From contig NZ_BMGI01000001.1 in assembly GCF_014640115.1 (NCBI RefSeq), positions 704,501 through 768,500 of the forward strand: a stretch of 64,000 nt of DNA, given 5' to 3'. The notes below the pieces were generated by a model that worked only from the letters and a program-made list of their open reading frames with translations, was not told the DNA's origin and ran no database searches. The DNA comes from Sinisalibacter lacisalsi (lineage in GTDB: Bacteria; Pseudomonadota; Alphaproteobacteria; Rhodobacterales; Rhodobacteraceae). This document shows, piece after piece, positions 60,657-64,000 of the stretch. Each line of letters opens with the position of its first letter. Positions within the stretch are counted from its first letter, which is position 1. The position numbers and the translations under genes were made by a program.

Positions 60657-63181
60657 GCTTCGCGGTCGCCAGCAAGATCGCCCGACGCGAACTGAGCGGG
60701 GGCCTCAAGGGCTTCCGGATCTTCCTTGCCTGCCTTGCGCTCGGCGTGGCGGCGATTGCCGCGGTGGGCAGCGTGCGCGCTTCGATCGAGGCCGGCCTCG
60801 GGCGCGAGGGCGCCGTGCTTCTCGGTGGCGACGCGATGGTGGAACTCACTTACCGACGCGCGAACGACGCGGAGCGCGCGGTGCTCGAGGAGATATCCAC
60901 GGCGGTATCCGAGGTGGTCGATTTCCGCTCGATGGCGCAATGGCCCGACGGATCCGACCGCGCGCTGACGCAGGTGAAGGCGGTGGACGGCGCATGGCCG
61001 CTCTACGGCGCGGCAGGGTTGGCGCCGGACATGCCACTGGAGGAGGTTTTCGCCGGTCGCGACGGGCGTCCGGGCGTGGCGATGGACCCGCTGCTCATCG
61101 CCCGGCTGGAGCTGGAGATCGGCGATCCGGTGCAGCTTGGTGACGGGCGGTTCGTGCTCATGGCCGCGCTCACCAAGGTGCCGGACAACGCCACGGCGGG
61201 GTTCGGGTTCGGCCCGCCCACGCTGGCGCTGATCGACGACATGGTGGCGGCGGGGCTGATCCGCGAGGGCACGCTGTTCGATGCGCAGTATCGTCTGCGC
61301 CTGCCGCCGGGAGCCGACCTCGACGCGACTCGCGCGCAGGTCGAGACCGAATTGGCGGGATCCGCGCCACGCTGGCGCGACTCGCGCAACGGTACGCCGC
61401 AGGTGCGCCAGGCGGTGGAGCGGCTGGGCAGTTTTCTCGTGCTGGTCGGGCTCGCCGGGCTGGCCGTGGGGGGCGTGGGCATTTCCGCCGCCGTGCGCGC
61501 CTATCTCGACGAGAAGACCGAAACCATCGCAACCCTCAAGGTGCTCGGGGCGGAGCGGGCCACGATCTTCACGATCTACGCGCTTCAGATCGGCGCGCTG
61601 ACGCTGCTCGGGGTGGCCATCGGCCTGGTTCTGGGGGCGGGCCTGCCGCTCGCCTTCGCGCCGCTCATTACCGGGGCGCTTCCGGTGCCGGTGGAGATGG
61701 GCCTTTCTCCCAAGCCTCTGGCCGAGGCCGCCCTTTACGGCTTCATCGCGGCGGCTCTGTTCACCCTCTGGCCGCTCGCACGCACCCAGGATGTGCGCGC
61801 CGCGGCCCTCTACCGCGATGCGGCTGCTGGGGCCGGGCAATGGCCGCGGCCGGTTTTCCTTGTTCTCACCGGGGTTCTCCTCGCGGCGCTCGTGGGGGCG
61901 GCGGCGTGGTTCTCCGGCATCGCCACGCTGACGCTCTGGGCCGCAGCAGGGGTGTTCGGCGCCTTCCTGTTGCTGGTGCTTGCCGGGCGCGCTGTTCGCC
62001 GGGTGGCGCGCTGGCTGGCCGGGCGCCGGGCCCTGCGCGGGCGGCCGACCCTTCGGATGGCATTCGCCTCGGTCGGTGGTCCGGGCAACGAGGCGGCGTC
62101 GGTCGTGCTCTCGCTCGGGCTCGGCCTGTCGGTGCTCGCCGCCGTGGGGCAGATCGACAACAACCTGCGCGGCGCGATCTCGCGCGAGTTGCCCGGCGTG
62201 GCGCCGAGCTTCTTCGTGGTCGATATCCAGCCCGACCAGATCGAGGCGCTCACAGAACGGGTGATGGGCGATCCGGGCGTGCGCGAGATGGAGCGCGCAC
62301 CGATGCTGCGCGGACGGATCACGCAGATCAACGGCCGACCGGCCGAGGAGGTCGCTGGCGATCATTGGGTCGTGCGCGGTGACCGGGGCGTGAGTTATGC
62401 CGACGAACTGCCCGAAGGCACCCGGCTCGTGGCCGGGGAATGGTGGCCCGCGGGCTACGCGGGCGATCCGCTGATCAGCTTCTCGGCCAACGAGGCGGAG
62501 GAGATCGGCCTCGGCATCGGGGACAGCATGAGCCTCAACATCCTCGGGCGCGAGATCACCGGGACGGTGGCCAGTTTCCGCGATGTCGATTTTTCCACCG
62601 GCGGCATGGGCTTCACGGTGACGATGAACCCCGCCGCGCTTGCCGGTGCGCCGCACAGCTGGATCACCACGATCTATGCCGACCAGGAGGCGGAAGCCGG
62701 GCTGATGCGCGATCTGTCGCGGACATGGCCCAACATCACGGTGTTTTCGGTGCGCGACGCAATCGCACAGGTGACCGGGCTGATGGGGCAGGTCGCCGCC
62801 GCGATCACCTACGGCGCGCTGGTAACGCTGACCACGGGCGCGGTGGTGCTGATCGGTGCGGCGGCGGCGGGCGAGCGGGCGCGCACCTACGAGGCGGCGG
62901 TGCTCAAAACGCTGGGCGCGCCGCGCGGCATGGTGCTGGCCAACTTCGCGCTGCGCTCGGCGATCCTTGGCGCGGCGGCGGGCGTGGTGGCGGTGTTCGC
63001 CGGCGGGCTTGCGGGCTGGGCGGTGTCGCGCTTCGTGATGGAGACGGAGTTCGTGTTCGATCCGGTCTCGGCGCTCGTGATCATCAGCGGCGGCATCGCG
63101 GTGACGCTGCTTGCCGGTCTCGCCTTCGCCTGGAGGCCGCTCTCGGCAAGCCCCGCCGGAGTTTTGCGGGCCCGGGAGTAG
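60653..63181 (+). CDS. FtsX-like ABC transporter permease (YbbP-like)
   Basis: 842 residues, the typical length of YbbP. It opens with FAVASKIARRELSGGLKGFR, one helix and a large periplasmic domain. FtsX-type membrane segments follow around residues 260-420 and at the C-terminus (KTLGAPRGMVLANFALRSA, then the last helices). It works with the YbbA-like ATPase and probably moves lipophilic or bound molecules across or out of the inner membrane. The neighbouring TesA-like esterase suggests linked function, as in E. coli. Confidence 0.91.
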   Translation: MSFAVASKIARRELSGGLKGFRIFLACLALGVAAIAAVGSVRASIEAGLGREGAVLLGGDAMVELTYRRANDAERAVLEEISTAVSEVVDFRSMAQWPDGSDRALTQVKAVDGAWPLYGAAGLAPDMPLEEVFAGRDGRPGVAMDPLLIARLELEIGDPVQLGDGRFVLMAALTKVPDNATAGFGFGPPTLALIDDMVAAGLIREGTLFDAQYRLRLPPGADLDATRAQVETELAGSAPRWRDSRNGTPQVRQAVERLGSFLVLVGLAGLAVGGVGISAAVRAYLDEKTETIATLKVLGAERATIFTIYALQIGALTLLGVAIGLVLGAGLPLAFAPLITGALPVPVEMGLSPKPLAEAALYGFIAAALFTLWPLARTQDVRAAALYRDAAAGAGQWPRPVFLVLTGVLLAALVGAAAWFSGIATLTLWAAAGVFGAFLLLVLAGRAVRRVARWLAGRRALRGRPTLRMAFASVGGPGNEAASVVLSLGLGLSVLAAVGQIDNNLRGAISRELPGVAPSFFVVDIQPDQIEALTERVMGDPGVREMERAPMLRGRITQINGRPAEEVAGDHWVVRGDRGVSYADELPEGTRLVAGEWWPAGYAGDPLISFSANEAEEIGLGIGDSMSLNILGREITGTVASFRDVDFSTGGMGFTVTMNPAALAGAPHSWITTIYADQEAEAGLMRDLSRTWPNITVFSVRDAIAQVTGLMGQVAAAITYGALVTLTTGAVVLIGAAAAGERARTYEAAVLKTLGAPRGMVLANFALRSAILGAAAGVVAVFAGGLAGWAVSRFVMETEFVFDPVSALVIISGGIAVTLLAGLAFAWRPLSASPAGVLRARE

Positions 63182-63255
63182 CGGGCGGCGCGGCCTTTCC
63201 TCGACGCGAGCGCGGCTTTCTGCAAGGCTGCGGCGCAAAACCGGAGGACAGGAAC

Positions 63256-64000
63256 ATGACCGCAGAGGTATTCGACGAGGCCGGGGCCGCGGCCTATTAC
63301 GACAACGACGACGTCGCCACCTTCTACCGGAACTGCTGGGGCGGCGCGGATATTCACATCGGGCATTACGAGACAGGTGCCGAAACGGTGGCCGATGCCT
63401 CCTCCGCGATGACCCGTCTTTTGATCGACCGTGCCGGGATCGGCCCCGGCGATCGCGTGCTCGACATTGCCTGCGGCTTCGGCGGCACTCTGCGCCTGCT
63501 CGCGCGGATGGGCTGCGAGGTTCGCGGCATGGATATCTCGAAACAGGGCGTGGCCACGGCGCGGGAGAGCAACCGGGCGGCCGGCCTCGACGACCGGATC
63601 TCGGTAGAGGTCGGCGATTTCCACGATATCGCCTCGGCGGACGGGGCATGGGACGCCGTCGTGTGCCAGGAATCGGTGATCCATTCGCCGGATCGTCCCA
63701 AGGTGTTCTCGGAGGCGTTCCGCGTCCTGCGTCCCGGTGGCGTTTTCGCCTTCTCCGACATCCTGACCGGGGAGAACGCCGACCTGGAGAAGGTGGAAGC
63801 GGCCTTCGCCCGACTGGGCGCTGCGGCCGGTGCCACGGTGCGCGACTACGCCGGGATGGCCGAGGCGGCCGGGTTCGAGGTTACCCGCGCCGAGGAACGG
63901 CCCGAGGATATCCGGACCCACTACGACAAGCTCGCGGAAGCGCTGGAAGAGCCGGTCGAGGGCCTCACGCCCGACGCCCAGAGCGCCATTGCCCAGAGTA
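63256..64000 (+). CDS. SAM-dependent methyltransferase, sarcosine/dimethylglycine N-methyltransferase-like (cut by window end)
   Basis: The first 248 residues are present and the frame runs off the window. The start is ATG with CGGAGGACAGG upstream. The opening AAAYYDNDDVATFYRNCWGGADIHIGHYE (given by its ends AAAYYDNDD and GGADIHIGHYE) is characteristic of the sarcosine/dimethylglycine methyltransferases of glycine betaine synthesis. SAM-binding motif I is VLDIACGFGGTLRLLA (~residue 70). QESVIHSPDRPKVFSEAFRVLRPGG follows near 135. A role in betaine formation is likely, but the end and any partner gene are not visible. Confidence 0.85.
   Translation, partial: MTAEVFDEAGAAAYYDNDDVATFYRNCWGGADIHIGHYETGAETVADASSAMTRLLIDRAGIGPGDRVLDIACGFGGTLRLLARMGCEVRGMDISKQGVATARESNRAAGLDDRISVEVGDFHDIASADGAWDAVVCQESVIHSPDRPKVFSEAFRVLRPGGVFAFSDILTGENADLEKVEAAFARLGAAAGATVRDYAGMAEAAGFEVTRAEERPEDIRTHYDKLAEALEEPVEGLTPDAQSAIAQS

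Noticed and set aside
60401-63649. 1082-codon open frame on the minus strand
   Set aside because: It is antisense to the YbbA/YbbP-like genes and the methyltransferase gene; its composition is Arg/Pro-rich shadow sequence without domains.
1-64000. tRNA, rRNA, CRISPR array, insertion sequence, prophage or integrase
   Set aside because: None was seen on reading; no transposase or integrase motifs and no regularly spaced repeats were found. A covariance-model scan was not possible here.

Overview
The window is high-GC DNA (roughly two thirds G+C by eye) packed with short-gap and ATGA-overlapping operons. It looks like the chromosome or a large replicon of a Rhodobacterales-type alphaproteobacterium. 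The evidence is a complete ccoNOQP-ccoGHIS (fix-type) cbb3 oxidase locus with FNR-type boxes, a TTCTTGGGTC-type intergenic repeat, and many ABC-linked catabolic operons. No tRNA, rRNA, CRISPR array, insertion sequence or prophage was seen.

Region 1 (1-9.6 kb) is a catabolic block. It holds the tail of a sugar-type ABC ATPase, a 3-hydroxyisobutyrate-dehydrogenase-like enzyme and a ThuA protein on the plus strand. A minus-strand operon follows: Gfo/Idh/MocA oxidoreductase, IclR regulator, KstD-like flavoprotein, NIPSNAP protein and xylose-isomerase-like protein. Divergent from it are a second KstD-like flavoprotein and an epimerase/dehydratase. A GAAAC-A-GTTTC palindrome lies between the divergent operons.

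Region 2 (9.6-22.9 kb) looks like one regulon. It contains shikimate-dehydrogenase-like plus LivKHMGF uptake genes, a third KstD-like flavoprotein with two SDRs, an AraC regulator, and NIPSNAP, acyl-CoA dehydrogenase and CoA-transferase genes. Three sites share the same direct repeat (GTCCAA, then TCCATT exactly 21 bp on). They lie upstream of the three operons, each oriented toward its operon. This is the most distinctive signal in the window and suggests an AraC-controlled pathway for an unidentified, probably alicyclic, acid.

Region 3 (23-33.6 kb) has putA with a divergent Lrp-type regulator, then cbbR divergent from a form IA RuBisCO operon (cbbL, cbbS, cbbQ, cbbO and an unknown 103-residue protein) with strong hairpins between its genes. 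Region 4 (33.6-38.2 kb) is a minus-strand operon of a Rieske oxygenase, a glutamine-synthetase-like ligase and an arylamine N-acetyltransferase, divergent from a PcaR/PobR-type IclR regulator. This suggests aromatic amine metabolism.

Region 5 (38.2-49 kb) has a small LysR-linked pair of genes. A peptide-type ABC operon follows, with a permease-ATPase fusion and a terminal GntR/FCD regulator. It is divergent from a DUF1028 plus M20-amidohydrolase operon across a 37-bp inverted repeat. Region 6 (49.1-58.5 kb) has a universal stress protein divergent from ccoNOQP, with ccoGHIS downstream and three FNR boxes. Region 7 (58.5-64 kb) has an atypical response regulator, a TesA-like esterase divergent from a YbbA/YbbP-like transporter with overlapping start codons, and the start of a dimethylglycine/sarcosine methyltransferase-like gene cut by the window end.
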